Shown here: piece by piece, positions 50,858-60,391 of the stretch
Position numbering within the stretch: the first letter of the stretch is position 1
How the letters are laid out: every line of letters begins with the position of its first letter
The notes under the pieces: model-generated
What the model was told of the DNA's origin: nothing
The model's database searches: none
What the model saw: the letters and a program-made list of their open reading frames with translations, nothing else
Made by a program: the position numbers and the translations under genes
Assembly: GCF_041449215.1 (NCBI RefSeq)
Contig: NZ_JBGNFV010000001.1
Span: forward strand, 3,489,001-3,553,000
Direction: 5' to 3'
DNA from: Roseivirga sp. BDSF3-8
GTDB lineage: Bacteria; Bacteroidota; Bacteroidia; Cytophagales; Cyclobacteriaceae
DNA length: 64,000 bases

Positions 50858-52198
50858 TTAAAATCGAAGAGTGAAAATAGTTCTGACTTCTGGTTCAGAC
50901 TCCACAGACAGATCTCCATTATGCAATTGCATTATTTGTCTGCTAAGGCTGAGGCCGATACCCGATCCGGTTTTTTTGGTTGTATAAAATGGAATAAATA
51001 TTCGTTCTCTTGCTTCCGGAATGATACCAGGCCCATTGTCGCTTACCTGTATTACCGGGCGCTGATCAACACCCATACCTCCACTAAGTTCTACCCGGCC
51101 ATTCTCCCTTCCCGTTAATGCCTCTCGTCCGTTTTTGATCAGGTTTATTAATATCATTTCAATAAGCTGCTGATCTGCCATCAGAAGGATAGACTCAGTA
51201 GGAGGGTGGTAGTCCATAGATATACCCGTATCTCTGAATTCAGTCCGCATCAAGTGGGCCACATGATCCAGCAGGTCCCTCATCTCAAAACGTGTAAACT
51301 CAGGCTCAGGTATATTCGTAAAGTCCCGATACGCATCAACAAAGCGAACCAGTCCTTTACTACGATTTCCTATTGTTTGCAAGCCCTCCTGTATATCCTC
51401 CAGCGCTTCGTCATTTACCTCACCATTTTCATCATGAAGATCCTCCTTCAGAATATCATTCAGCGTACCCACCAGAGAGGCAATAGGCGTAATGCTGTTC
51501 ATGATCTCATGGCGCAGGACCTTCGTTAGATTTTGCCAGGCCTGTATCTCATTTTGCTGTAGTTCAGAGCGTATATTCTGTAGCGAATACAGGCGCAGGT
51601 GTTTGCCATGCAGCCTTAGTTCCGTCACACTTATCGCCAGGTCTACATTAGGTCCTATCCGGTGCATCGCACGCTGGCCCAACTTCAGGCCTACCAGTAG
51701 CAAGTGCAGTACAGGGTGTTTATGATGGAGCTCATTTATATGTTTTAACTGGGGAAGGTCCAGCAGCCGTTTAGCCACTGGATTTATCAGTTCCACATTT
51801 CCATCAGAATCGAGGGCCAGCAGACCTACCGTTACATGCTGTACGATCGTGTGCAGGTACAGTTCATTCTCTTCACTGATAGAGCGCTGCTCACGGAAAG
51901 CATCTAACACTTCATTAAATGCCTGATTCAGTTGACGGAAGCTATCGCCAAGTTTATTGTCTGCATTAAAGCCGGATACAAAGTCAGAATAACGTACCGA
52001 CTCCAGAAAGCGGGTAAGCTTGCGGTTTGTATTCTCTACAAAAAGAAACAGATTGTATATCTGTATGCCAATTACCACCCCTGTTACGCCGGTACTTACA
52101 TACTTTTTGTCAAAATACAGCAAAAAACCAACGAATATACTTAAGGCGATGAGTAGCACCCTCCATAATACTCCGGTTCTGAATTCCTTAAAGACCAT
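50858..52198 (-). CDS. NtrB-like sensor histidine kinase
   Basis: A 446-residue kinase with two N-terminal helices (VLWRVLLIALSIFVGFLLYF and TGVTGVVIGIQIYNLFLFV), a short HAMP-like/helical linker, a PAS domain (LHTIVQHVTVGLLALDSDG, then NVELINPVAKRLL) and the kinase core: H box KVLRHEIMNSITPI, N box LINLIKNGREAL, G boxes VSDNGPGI and GSGIGLSLSRQIM. It overlaps the upstream NtrC-type regulator gene by 11 bases, so they form a cognate pair. The likely target is the exporter operon on the other side of the regulator. Confidence 0.92.
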   Translation of the reverse strand: MVFKEFRTGVLWRVLLIALSIFVGFLLYFDKKYVSTGVTGVVIGIQIYNLFLFVENTNRKLTRFLESVRYSDFVSGFNADNKLGDSFRQLNQAFNEVLDAFREQRSISEENELYLHTIVQHVTVGLLALDSDGNVELINPVAKRLLDLPQLKHINELHHKHPVLHLLLVGLKLGQRAMHRIGPNVDLAISVTELRLHGKHLRLYSLQNIRSELQQNEIQAWQNLTKVLRHEIMNSITPIASLVGTLNDILKEDLHDENGEVNDEALEDIQEGLQTIGNRSKGLVRFVDAYRDFTNIPEPEFTRFEMRDLLDHVAHLMRTEFRDTGISMDYHPPTESILLMADQQLIEMILINLIKNGREALTGRENGRVELSGGMGVDQRPVIQVSDNGPGIIPEARERIFIPFYTTKKTGSGIGLSLSRQIMQLHNGDLSVESEPEVRTIFTLRF

Positions 52199-53600
52199 AC
52201 TTCTCCAATCTGCGGTAAAGTGAAGACCTCGTAAGTCCCAGCTCAGTAGCAGCTTGCGTTATATTACCATTATATTTTTTCATCACTTTCCGGATCAGGA
52301 TCTTCTCCACTTCCTCAAGGTGGTATTGCTCCAGCTGGATATTTTCTTCACCCTGCCCCCCGCTTTGTTCCCCGGGTCTCGCATTAAAGAAAAAGTCCTC
52401 CGGCTGCAATACATTACTTTGGCTCATAATTACAGCCCTCTCCACAGCATGCTGCAGTTCCCTTACATTACCAGGCCAGTTGTACTTCTGCATACGCTTC
52501 AGGGCTGCGGCGCTCACAGAGTGCACCTCCTTGCTGTACTTATGCGCATAATGTTTCAGGTAATGGTCTGCAAGTAGCTCAAGGTCCTCGCCACGCTCAC
52601 GTAGTGGAGGTAGTATAATTTCAATGGTATTCACCCGGTATAGTAAATCCTGGCGAAAACTGTTTTGCCCCACCATATCATACAGATTCATATTCGTAGC
52701 ACAGATCAGCCGGATATCCACATCACGGGTTTTATTTGACCCTACCCGCGTTACCTGGCGACTCTGAATGGCAGAAAGTAATTTTGCCTGCAGCGGAAGG
52801 CTCAGGTTACCAATCTCATCCAGGAACAGAGTGCCCCCTGACGCTACTTCAAACCGGCCTGCGCGTTCTTCTTTCGCATCGGTAAAGGCCCCTTTGGTGT
52901 GACCAAAGAGTTCACTTTCAAACAGTGATTCCGTGATTGCCCCCAGGTCCACACTGATAAATACCCCGTCGTGACGCTTACTCTTACGATGGATAGCCCT
53001 TGCTACCAGTTCCTTTCCCGTTCCATTTTCGCCAAGTATAAGCACATTTGCGTCCGTACCTGCCACACGGTCTATCGTTTCAAACACCTTCTGCATCGGG
53101 CCGCTTTTGCCCAATATGTCTACATATTTAAAGTCATTGTCCTCATTTATCTGCTTTTGCTTGTCCTTCAGGTCAGCCACCTCTGTACGAGACTGGCGAA
53201 GCCTCATGGCAGACATCATCGTGGCAAGTAGCTTTTCATTCTCCCATGGCTTAAGCACAAAGTCAGACGCCCCTTCTTTTATAGCCCTTACCGCAGTTTG
53301 CACATCTCCGTAAGCTGTAATCAGAACGACTACTGCCGAGGGGTCAATGGCAAGTATCTTATCCAGCCAGTAAAACCCCTCATGCCCGCTGCTCACGTCC
53401 TTCGTAAAATTCATGTCCAGCAGGATCACGTCGTATTGCTCATTATTCATGAGCGTAGGTATGGCTTCAGGGTTCTTTTCTATGTCAATACTCGTGAAGT
53501 GTCTCTTAAGGAACAGCCGGGCAGCACTAAGCACGTCCTGGTTGTCATCCACTACCAGTATTTTTCCGGGTATTTTACTGCTTTTGACAGATTGGCTCAT
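52188..53600 (-). CDS. NtrC-family sigma-54-dependent response regulator
   Basis: A 470-residue regulator: receiver (ILVVDDN, phosphoacceptor in ILLDMNF, Asp62; LKPWEN lysine), AAA+ domain with Walker A GENGTGKE, the sigma-54 contact loop as GAFTDA (Gly to Asp at position 5 of GAFTGA, common in Bacteroidota), Walker B GGTLFLDEIG, and a Fis-type helix-turn-helix (GNITQAATELGLTRSSLYRRL). It should activate promoters read by RpoN. The divergent exporter operon has a matching sigma-54 promoter at 53907, about 300 bases upstream of this gene's start. Confidence 0.95.
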   Translation of the reverse strand: MSQSVKSSKIPGKILVVDDNQDVLSAARLFLKRHFTSIDIEKNPEAIPTLMNNEQYDVILLDMNFTKDVSSGHEGFYWLDKILAIDPSAVVVLITAYGDVQTAVRAIKEGASDFVLKPWENEKLLATMMSAMRLRQSRTEVADLKDKQKQINEDNDFKYVDILGKSGPMQKVFETIDRVAGTDANVLILGENGTGKELVARAIHRKSKRHDGVFISVDLGAITESLFESELFGHTKGAFTDAKEERAGRFEVASGGTLFLDEIGNLSLPLQAKLLSAIQSRQVTRVGSNKTRDVDIRLICATNMNLYDMVGQNSFRQDLLYRVNTIEIILPPLRERGEDLELLADHYLKHYAHKYSKEVHSVSAAALKRMQKYNWPGNVRELQHAVERAVIMSQSNVLQPEDFFFNARPGEQSGGQGEENIQLEQYHLEEVEKILIRKVMKKYNGNITQAATELGLTRSSLYRRLEKYGL

Positions 53601-53818
53601 ATAATTGATGTATCAAATGTCTGGGGTGGCTCCACCACGGCATTTTTCCATTTTTCAAATACTATACCGCAATGGGTTAAATAATGGCCCGGAGCACTCG
53701 CTGAAGGTAAAAATATGTCCTAAGGCCTGCCTGCGGCCTTTAAAGGTAATTATTCCCGTGAATTATACCTTATATTTATGCTTTTCCTGCCGAGTGTGAA
53801 GTTAGGTTTGGTCGCAGA

Positions 53819-53834
53819 CGAACAAGCGCGTTCG
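53819..53834 (+). promoter_or_regulatory. possible enhancer site for the NtrC-type regulator
   Basis: Inverted repeat CGAAC-aagcgc-GTTCG at 53819-53834, about 75 bases upstream of the sigma-54 core promoter, a typical distance for an activator site. It is the only clear dyad in this intergenic region. Confidence 0.4.
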
Positions 53835-53906
53835 CTAGCGGACACCTGGATTTCGGCCAATTATAAAAAAGGCCCTCAGACTGCTAAATAGTACGCTTTT
53901 CATGTT

Positions 53907-53922
53907 TGGCACACTTGTTGGC
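53907..53922 (+). promoter_or_regulatory. sigma-54 promoter of the exporter operon
   Basis: TGGCAC, five bases, TTGG then C: nine of ten key positions of the -24/-12 consensus TGGCAC-N5-TTGC. It lies 39 bases before the exporter start codon, in the gap between a sigma-54 activator gene and its likely target. No TTG/TAnnTTTG promoter of similar quality is seen. Confidence 0.65.
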
Positions 53923-53960
53923 TTACCGTGTACGAAACCAGATAAGCTTTATAAACTGAA

Positions 53961-55211
53961 ATGGATCGAGTAATTAAGAAAAAACGGTGGACAACTAAGA
54001 AGATCATACTCGCAGGGGTGATAGTAGGAGCTGTGCTCTTCGCCTTGTATGGTTTTCTGTTTGCGGATAATCGCTCAAAAGTTAAAACCGAACGTGAGAA
54101 AATCACCATCTCTACGGTTAAGGAAGGAGAATTCCAGGAGTATATCCCCCGTTCAGGAACAGTGCAGCCTATACGCTCTATATATATGGATGCCATTGAA
54201 GGAGGTGTCGTTAAGCAGTTAGTGCGCGAAAGTGGTGATATGGTGGACAAAGGCGATACCATCATGATCCTGACGAACAGTAACCTGCAACTGGATGTGA
54301 TGAACCGCGAGACCATGCTGTACGAACAGCTTAATAACCAGCGTAACATTCGCCTGAACCTGGATCAGAATACCCTTCGTTTGAAGCAGGATCTTGCCGA
54401 GATCGATTACCAGATTAAATTATTGGAACCTCAATATGAGCGATTTAAAGAGCTGTATGAGAAAAAGCTCGTATCCAAACGCGAATTTGAGGAAGTGAAG
54501 GAACCATACATGTACCAGCTCAACCGTCGCGAGCTTACTGTAAAGGCCTATAAAACTGATAGCATTAATATTGTAAGACAGCGTGCCCAGCTTCAGAATT
54601 CTGAAGACCGGATGCTCATGAGCCTGGATGCGGTAGGCCGTATTCTGGACAATCTTGTCGTCAGAGCCCCCATTACCGGACAGCTTACCACTCCGGACCT
54701 TGAGATAGGTGAATCTATCGATAGAGGCCAGAGTTTAGGCCAGGTAGATATAGTCGATAGCTTTAAAGTAAGAGTACCTATTGATGAATTATATCTTCCC
54801 CGTATCAAAGAGGGACAGAAAGGTACCTTCGACTTCAGCGGAGATACCTATGAACTTACAATAGAGAAAATCTTCCCTACCGTTACCAATGGGGTGTTTG
54901 AAGTAGACATGCACTTTGTAGGAGAACAGCCTGAGAACATCAAAAGAGGACAGACCCTCCGGGTAAGACTGCAACTTAGCGATCTTACTACCGCCACCTT
55001 GCTGCCTGTGGGTGGATTCTATCAAAATACCGGCGGTAACTGGGTATATGTTCTGGAAGAAGGTGATGATAAAGCTGTAAAGCGTAATATCCGCCTTAAC
55101 CGTAAAAACTCACAGTACTATGAAGTTTCCGAAGGCCTTCAGCCTGGCGATCGTGTGATTACCAGTAGCTATGATAACTTTGGTGACAATGAAGTAATCG
55201 TATTAGATTGA
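53961..55211 (+). CDS. HlyD-like periplasmic adaptor of an ABC exporter
   Basis: A 416-residue membrane-fusion protein. One N-terminal anchor helix (KIILAGVIVGAVLFALYGFLF) is followed by a lipoyl-like half (VVKQLVRESGDMVDKGD), a long coiled-coil hairpin (residues about 100-215), the second lipoyl half (VVRAPITGQLTTPDLEIGE), a barrel and a membrane-proximal domain (EGLQPGDRVITSSYDNFGDNE). It would link the inner-membrane ABC permease to an outer-membrane channel. First gene of a three-gene operon behind the sigma-54 promoter. Confidence 0.88.
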   Translation: MDRVIKKKRWTTKKIILAGVIVGAVLFALYGFLFADNRSKVKTEREKITISTVKEGEFQEYIPRSGTVQPIRSIYMDAIEGGVVKQLVRESGDMVDKGDTIMILTNSNLQLDVMNRETMLYEQLNNQRNIRLNLDQNTLRLKQDLAEIDYQIKLLEPQYERFKELYEKKLVSKREFEEVKEPYMYQLNRRELTVKAYKTDSINIVRQRAQLQNSEDRMLMSLDAVGRILDNLVVRAPITGQLTTPDLEIGESIDRGQSLGQVDIVDSFKVRVPIDELYLPRIKEGQKGTFDFSGDTYELTIEKIFPTVTNGVFEVDMHFVGEQPENIKRGQTLRVRLQLSDLTTATLLPVGGFYQNTGGNWVYVLEEGDDKAVKRNIRLNRKNSQYYEVSEGLQPGDRVITSSYDNFGDNEVIVLD

Positions 55212-55235
55212 CCCTGAATAACCTTACTTATAGAA

Positions 55236-55934
55236 ATGACAAGTATTCTTAAAACCGTTAACCTCAGAAAGGTTTATACCACCGAGGAGATCGAAACCAC
55301 GGCCCTGAATGACGTGAATATCGACATCAAGGAAGGTGAGTTTGTAGCCATAATGGGACCTTCAGGATGTGGTAAATCAACCCTCCTGAATATTATCGGC
55401 TTGCTCGATAGCCCATCTACAGGTGAATACTGGTTTGTTGACCAGGAAGTAGCAAAATACAATGAGCGCCAGCGCGCAAAACTGCGTAAAGGTTCCATCG
55501 GATTTGTATTCCAGAGCTTCAACCTGATAGACGAACTTACTGTCTTTGAAAACGTGGAGCTTCCACTCCTGTACCTTAAAGTTGACAGCGCAGAGCGTAA
55601 GCGTAAAGTGGATGAAGTCCTGGAGCGCATGAATATCATGCACCGGCGTACACACTTTCCCCAGCAGCTTAGTGGTGGTCAGCAGCAGCGTGTAGCTATT
55701 GCCAGAGCGATCGTTGCTAACCCTAAGGTGATATTGGCGGATGAGCCTACAGGTAATCTCGATTCTAAGAACGGCGAGGAGGTAATGAAACTTCTGGCCG
55801 ATCTGAATCAACAGGGAACGACAATTGTGATGGTGACCCACTCTCCATATGATGCTAACTATGCCCACCGTACCATTAATCTATTTGATGGAAAAGTGGT
55901 TACAGAAAACATCAAGGAGTCTTTCCACGTCTAG
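55236..55934 (+). CDS. MacB/LolD-type ABC transporter ATP-binding protein
   Basis: A 232-residue ATPase with Walker A MGPSGCGKST, Q-loop FVFQSFNLI, signature LSGGQQQRVAIARAI, Walker B VILADEPTGNLDS and the switch histidine in VMVTHSP. This is the mechanotransmission class of ABC proteins (MacB, LolD, FtsE). It sits 24 bases after the adaptor gene and, with the permease that follows, forms an exporter for an unknown cargo such as a peptide, lipid or toxic compound. Confidence 0.93.
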   Translation: MTSILKTVNLRKVYTTEEIETTALNDVNIDIKEGEFVAIMGPSGCGKSTLLNIIGLLDSPSTGEYWFVDQEVAKYNERQRAKLRKGSIGFVFQSFNLIDELTVFENVELPLLYLKVDSAERKRKVDEVLERMNIMHRRTHFPQQLSGGQQQRVAIARAIVANPKVILADEPTGNLDSKNGEEVMKLLADLNQQGTTIVMVTHSPYDANYAHRTINLFDGKVVTENIKESFHV

Positions 55935-55948
55935 CCTTCCATAACCTG

Positions 55949-55979
55949 GGGAGTGCCTTATAAGGCACTCCCATTTTAT
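55949..55979 (+). terminator. hairpin between ATPase and permease genes
   Basis: Perfect 12-base inverted repeat GGGAGTGCCTTA / TAAGGCACTCCC, effectively a 9-bp stem with a TTATAA loop, followed by a short AT-rich run. It may partly terminate, lowering permease expression relative to ATPase, or protect the upstream mRNA. Confidence 0.6.
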
Positions 55980-56059
55980 ACTTTTCAACCAGCCCCCTTC
56001 TTTCAGCCAGCTATTTTTTTCCTTCCTCGGGATCTCTTTCTTCATAGCCATGACCTTTC

Positions 56060-58477
56060 ATGATACTCAATAACCTGAAGATCGCCTACCGGACGTTGAT
56101 GAAACAAAAAGTGTTTGCTATTATCAACGTGCTCGGATTAGCCATTGGCATTGCCTGCTGTATTTTGCTAATGCACAGTATCAGGTTTGAATTGAGCTTC
56201 GATAATATGCATCCGGATGTTGACCGGATATATAAGCTGAATCAGCGGTGGTTTGACGGTGATTACAGCACCCAGATTGCAGCCATTGCCGCCCCCTACC
56301 TTAAAAAAGATATGCCGGAGGTGGAAGCCTATAACAGGATAATTTCTACCGGTGGTAGCACCTTTACCTATATAAACGATACCTCAGAGCCACTCATATT
56401 CGTAGAGGATGCCTTTGGCTTTGCAGATGAAAACTTCTTCTCATTTTATGGGATCAACATCGTTAAAGGAGATAAAAACACGGTGTTTTCAGATCCGAAC
56501 GCCATAGTTATTACCCAATCTGCTGCCAGAAGATATTTTGGCGATGATGAGCCCTTAGGTAAAATACTGCGGTATGAAAACCGGCACGACCTGCAGGTTA
56601 CCGGAATCATGGAGGATTACCCTCCCAATAGTTCCATAGACCTGGACCTGGTGGCCCCCATTTCCTTTTTCGAAAAAAGCAATGGGATAAAAGAGTATAC
56701 GAGCTGGTGGTGGCCAAATACATTCACCACCGTAAAGCTAAATCCTGAAGCAAATGCTCAGGAACTGAATGACAAAATGGTGTCCTTTGCCAGCCAATAC
56801 CGTGAAGGCGATGTCGCCGAGGAGTTACGACCAAGATTGCAGCCATTTACAGATATAAGACTATATGGTGCCGGCAATGAGGGAGAAGGTACCATAAGGT
56901 TTGTCACTACCTTCAGCGTAGTCGCCTTACTTATTCTGGTAATAGCCTGCTTTAATTTTATGAACCTCAGCACGGCCCGCGCCTTGCGCAGGGCACGGGA
57001 AGTAGGGGTCAGGAAAGTGATAGGAGCACGTAAAGGCCAGCTGATCGCCCAGTTCCTTACCGAATCCGTCCTCATCACATTTATAAGTCTTCTGCTGGGT
57101 TTGCTTATTGCAGAATTGCTACTCCCCTTCTTCAGGAGCCTGTCCGGTCAGATAATCGATATTGACTACGGAGGGAGCTGGATGTACCTCAGTCTGCTCG
57201 CGATACTAATCGTTGTAGGCATTCTGAGTGGTAGCTATCCCGCTTTTTTCCTCAGCAGGTTTAAGCCCGTTGTAGTATTCAAAGGCCTCATGCACCGCCA
57301 GGCCGGAGGTATTGGCCTGCGCAGAATGCTCGTAGTGCTGCAGTTTGGTATTTCCATTGCCCTGATCATAGGTACTATCGTAGTTTATCGCCAGGTTAGT
57401 TTTATGCAGGAGAAAACACTGGGCTACTCTACCGACCAGATATTACAAATCTCCACCCGCGGAGAAGCCAGGGTATCAGAAAAATATGAAAGCTTCAAGA
57501 ACGAACTGCTGAGCCAAACCAGTGTTGAGGGCGTAACCGCTTCCAATTGGATGCCTGGAGCATACCAGGTAAGTAACATTCCTACGGAAATAAACGGACA
57601 AGGAGTTAGTGATCCAGGCGTACTCTATGTGGATTTTGATTTCCCCGAAGTTATGGGTTTCAAAGTGCTTAGCGGGCGTGGTTTCTCAGAGGATATTGCC
57701 ACTGATGGAAAACAGGCCTTTTTAATAAATGAAACCGCCAGCGGCCTAATAAATGACCGTGACCCACTCCAGTCCGACGTACGGATTAGTTACGGTGAAT
57801 ATGGCAAGGTGTTATTTGAGAAAAAGGGAGAAGTGATAGGTGTGGTCAATGATTTCCACGCTAAAAACCTGCGAATGTCTACTGGCCCCGTTGTCATCAC
57901 CATTGAGCCTTCCTTTGCAGAGACGCGTCAATTGAACCAGATGGGCCATGTGTACGTCCGCTTTCGTGATGGGGCCCTGAGTGAGGGGATGCAGACAGTA
58001 GAAAGCCTTTGGTATAACTACTTTCCTGACCGGTTATTTGAGGCTGAGTTAGTAGATCAAAGAATGGCACGCATTTACCAGGAGGAAACTACTTTTGGTA
58101 AAACCATAGGCTTTTTCTCATTACTTGCCATATTGGTTACCTCCTTAGGGCTATTAGGCCTTTCTGCCTATGTAACCGAGCGCAGGAGCAAAGAGATCGG
58201 CGTACGTAAAGTGCTCGGAGCTAGTCTCAGGGATTTGGTGCTATTGCTTACCCGCGAATTTACTTTCCTCGCTTTAGCGGGTTTTGTGCTGGCCGCTCCT
58301 CTTGCCTGGTATCTTATGGATAATTGGCTGGTAGATTTCCCCTATCGGATTCAGGTAAGCATATGGATAATACTGGCAGGTGGGCTACTATCATTATTAC
58401 TAGCGTGGGCTACAGTTGGTTATCAGTCTGTAAAAGCAGCCCTTTTAGATCCGGTAAATACGCTTAAAGACGAGTAA
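56060..58477 (+). CDS. FtsX/MacB-like double permease
   Basis: An 805-residue ABC permease with two copies of the four-helix FtsX unit. The N-terminus KIAYRTLMKQKVFAIINVLG and first helix (IGIACCILLMHSI) are followed by a large periplasmic MacB-type core domain, three helices (VVALLILVIACFNFMNL; RRAREVGVRKVIGA after it), then a repeat of the whole (RRMLVVLQFGISIALII; second core; LAILVTSLGLLGLSAYV and RRSKEIGVRKVLGAS). This doubled form is typical of Bacteroidota and pairs with MacB-like ATPases. Start at 56060; a terminator-like hairpin lies in the 125-base gap before it. No stop or frameshift is seen. Confidence 0.9.
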   Translation: MILNNLKIAYRTLMKQKVFAIINVLGLAIGIACCILLMHSIRFELSFDNMHPDVDRIYKLNQRWFDGDYSTQIAAIAAPYLKKDMPEVEAYNRIISTGGSTFTYINDTSEPLIFVEDAFGFADENFFSFYGINIVKGDKNTVFSDPNAIVITQSAARRYFGDDEPLGKILRYENRHDLQVTGIMEDYPPNSSIDLDLVAPISFFEKSNGIKEYTSWWWPNTFTTVKLNPEANAQELNDKMVSFASQYREGDVAEELRPRLQPFTDIRLYGAGNEGEGTIRFVTTFSVVALLILVIACFNFMNLSTARALRRAREVGVRKVIGARKGQLIAQFLTESVLITFISLLLGLLIAELLLPFFRSLSGQIIDIDYGGSWMYLSLLAILIVVGILSGSYPAFFLSRFKPVVVFKGLMHRQAGGIGLRRMLVVLQFGISIALIIGTIVVYRQVSFMQEKTLGYSTDQILQISTRGEARVSEKYESFKNELLSQTSVEGVTASNWMPGAYQVSNIPTEINGQGVSDPGVLYVDFDFPEVMGFKVLSGRGFSEDIATDGKQAFLINETASGLINDRDPLQSDVRISYGEYGKVLFEKKGEVIGVVNDFHAKNLRMSTGPVVITIEPSFAETRQLNQMGHVYVRFRDGALSEGMQTVESLWYNYFPDRLFEAELVDQRMARIYQEETTFGKTIGFFSLLAILVTSLGLLGLSAYVTERRSKEIGVRKVLGASLRDLVLLLTREFTFLALAGFVLAAPLAWYLMDNWLVDFPYRIQVSIWIILAGGLLSLLLAWATVGYQSVKAALLDPVNTLKDE

Positions 58478-59161
58478 GCCAGGCATAACCAATGACCTTA
58501 ACCAGATAAAAAAGGGGGTGGTCGCCCAAGGCAGCCTACATCTCCGGGAAAGTAAAAAAGTTGATCAGCGTCAGTAACTCGCCATAGGGCAAGCCCCTGT
58601 TCATTCCCTATATAAGTTACCCACACTTTCGCCTGCTATCTTTCGCCAAAATATATAACCAGGTGGCCGGGTTCCTGTCATCTCTAAAGATAAGCACCTG
58701 CCTTTATCGCCAAGCACAAGCTTCAATTACGGTAACCATTACTTCCATTTAATTTTGCCAATAGATAGACCAATGAGGAGGATATTTGTGGTGTCTGAGG
58801 AGTAAACCCATGTAAGGGATGGGGTAAATCGTTGAATACCAGTAAATAATCTAGTCGCCAGGAAAGGGTGGTTTTTAAATCTGCCAACTTCAGCATACCC
58901 TTAATCCGTAACATTGTACCTACAGTGAAATATTAGCCCTGGAGGAAACTTTAATTATTTTATAACATACAATACCCCCCTCTTGTCGACCCATACTTGG
59001 TTTTTGTTGAATTATGGAAATTGATTGTGCCTTAAAGGCCTAAAAATTTGAAGCGAAATTCTGTTGTTGTAACATTTGCCTTGCTTTGGGACTAACACAA
59101 ATGCGATTCCTTTATGTTATTTTAGTGTTAAATAAAGTACCAGCTATTAGTTAGACATACA
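58478..59161. other. long intergenic region
   Basis: About 680 bases with no believable gene. A 63-codon minus-strand frame (58723-58914) has no promoter or family features. A weak -7 candidate (TATTTTAG near 59118) precedes the next gene. No terminator for the permease operon is evident. Confidence 0.4.
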
Positions 59162-60043
59162 ATGGAATTTTACCCTTTGGCGATATTGATCCTGTTAACC
59201 ATGTGCCTCCTCGTGGTACTGTTATATGCGGTGATCTATTCCCACAGGCAGTCGTCCCTCGATCTTCAGGATATCAAAACAGAAATACAGCTAATGTATT
59301 TGCAGAAACTTACTGCAGAAACTGAGATCATGCTTAAGTACGAGAGACGTCCTGATGCAGGAGCCACCCTTCATAAAAACATCGAGAAGTTTTGTAAAGA
59401 TGTATTGAGCCATAAAAAGAGGTGGAAGGAAAAACCCGGCCGCATACCCGCTATACATAATGCCATTGACCGGGCCGACCGCATGCTATTGGAAAAGCCT
59501 AACTCCGGAAAAGGCATAATCATTGGAGCTATGGTTGAGGAGTCCTTAAGAGAATTCAGAAAGAGCAGCGTGTATGCTAACCTCTTAGATCATTGTCAGA
59601 GCCATCCCTCTCTTTATCAAAGTGGCCTCGTAGCAGGGGTGACAGAGTTAATCAGTGCCCAATACCCCGATTTGCAGAGTACCGTTACTATAGCAGGAAA
59701 CGATGAAAAAAGGAGGTTTAGCCCCTACCTCGAAATGATGCTCTTCGACACCTGTATCATGCTCATAATGTCAGGTACCAAGGAGCCAGGTGTAAATGAG
59801 GTCACAATCTTCATAGATGCTATGCAGCACCATTTAGAGCTAACTTTTCAGACCCGGAGAGATACCCATAATTCAGACCCGGATACCCGTTCAGCTATTG
59901 CCCTGGCTACCCATAGCGCGGTTAAAAATCATCTGCAGCTAATCAATGGTGAGATTATTTATAACCCCTCATATTCCAAGGGTACCATGCTTCAGATATC
60001 TCTGCCAGTGGCGGAAGAGTCCAGACACTACCTTAGCGTCTAG
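59162..60043 (+). CDS. membrane protein with degenerate histidine-kinase-like ATPase domain
   Basis: A 293-residue protein. One N-terminal helix (YPLAILILLTMCLLVVLLYAV), a coiled coil (QDIKTEIQLMYLQKLTAETE), then a region resembling the dimerisation and ATPase domains of DesK-type kinases. The phosphoacceptor region has no convincing H box, the N box is replaced (LFDTCIMLIMSGTKEP instead of EAxxNxxKHA), and the glycine boxes are missing, although the end (INGEIIYNPSYSKGTMLQISLP) keeps the kinase-like S-x-G-x-T-x-x-x-I-x-x-P pattern. I infer a non-catalytic pseudo-kinase. Isolated gene; no response regulator adjacent. Confidence 0.5.
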   Translation: MEFYPLAILILLTMCLLVVLLYAVIYSHRQSSLDLQDIKTEIQLMYLQKLTAETEIMLKYERRPDAGATLHKNIEKFCKDVLSHKKRWKEKPGRIPAIHNAIDRADRMLLEKPNSGKGIIIGAMVEESLREFRKSSVYANLLDHCQSHPSLYQSGLVAGVTELISAQYPDLQSTVTIAGNDEKRRFSPYLEMMLFDTCIMLIMSGTKEPGVNEVTIFIDAMQHHLELTFQTRRDTHNSDPDTRSAIALATHSAVKNHLQLINGEIIYNPSYSKGTMLQISLPVAEESRHYLSV

Positions 60044-60092
60044 TGAGGAAAGATTGATTCTTTCAATCAGATTTATCCTTCGGGACATTATG

Positions 60093-60117
60093 TAAAAAGG
60101 CCGCTGAATAGCGGCCG
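60093..60117 (-). terminator. terminator after the bTHX gene
   Basis: Minus-strand stem GGCCGCT / AGCGGCC with an ATTC loop and five T, immediately after the bTHX stop codon. Confidence 0.85.
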
Positions 60118-60121
60118 CAAA

Positions 60122-60241
60122 TCAATCAGTTTTTTCCTCTTGGTTGCCAGAGCTTTTCTTGTTGGCTTTCCTGGGTCGGCGTACACCATATGAACCCATA
60201 CTGATCTTACCTTTTTTCGTTTTTTTATCACCTCTTCCCAT
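60122..60241 (-). CDS. 30S ribosomal protein bTHX
   Basis: A 39-residue, strongly basic protein beginning MGRGDKKTKKGKI and containing GSYGVRRPRKANKK, the signature of ribosomal protein THX, a small subunit protein of Bacteroidota and Thermus bound in the 16S head. It is too short for most gene finders. The start at 60241 gives the family length, and a proper terminator follows the stop. The last residues (SSGNQEEKTD) are acidic and probably disordered. Upstream on the same strand is the pepO terminator, so it is a separate unit. Confidence 0.9.
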   Translation of the reverse strand: MGRGDKKTKKGKISMGSYGVRRPRKANKKSSGNQEEKTD

Positions 60242-60329
60242 ATCGGTATTTTTGGTTAATAATTGGTTTTCAGTTAAGATAACGCTTATCTTCTAAAGAT
60301 GTTAGGCCAGAGGTTTACCTCTTTCTGAT

Positions 60330-60367
60330 AAAAAAAGAAGCCGCCTGTAAAAATTACAGACGGCTTC
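60330..60367 (-). terminator. terminator of pepO
   Basis: Minus-strand stem GAAGCCGTCTGTAA / TTACAGGCGGCTTC (one mismatch) followed by seven T, 25 bases after the pepO stop. Confidence 0.9.
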
Positions 60368-60391
60368 AGATCAATTGTAAGATGAGTAGTC

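Noticed and set aside
58723-58914. 63-codon minus-strand frame in the gap after the permease gene
   Set aside because: No promoter, terminator or family features; length is expected by chance in a 680-base gap.
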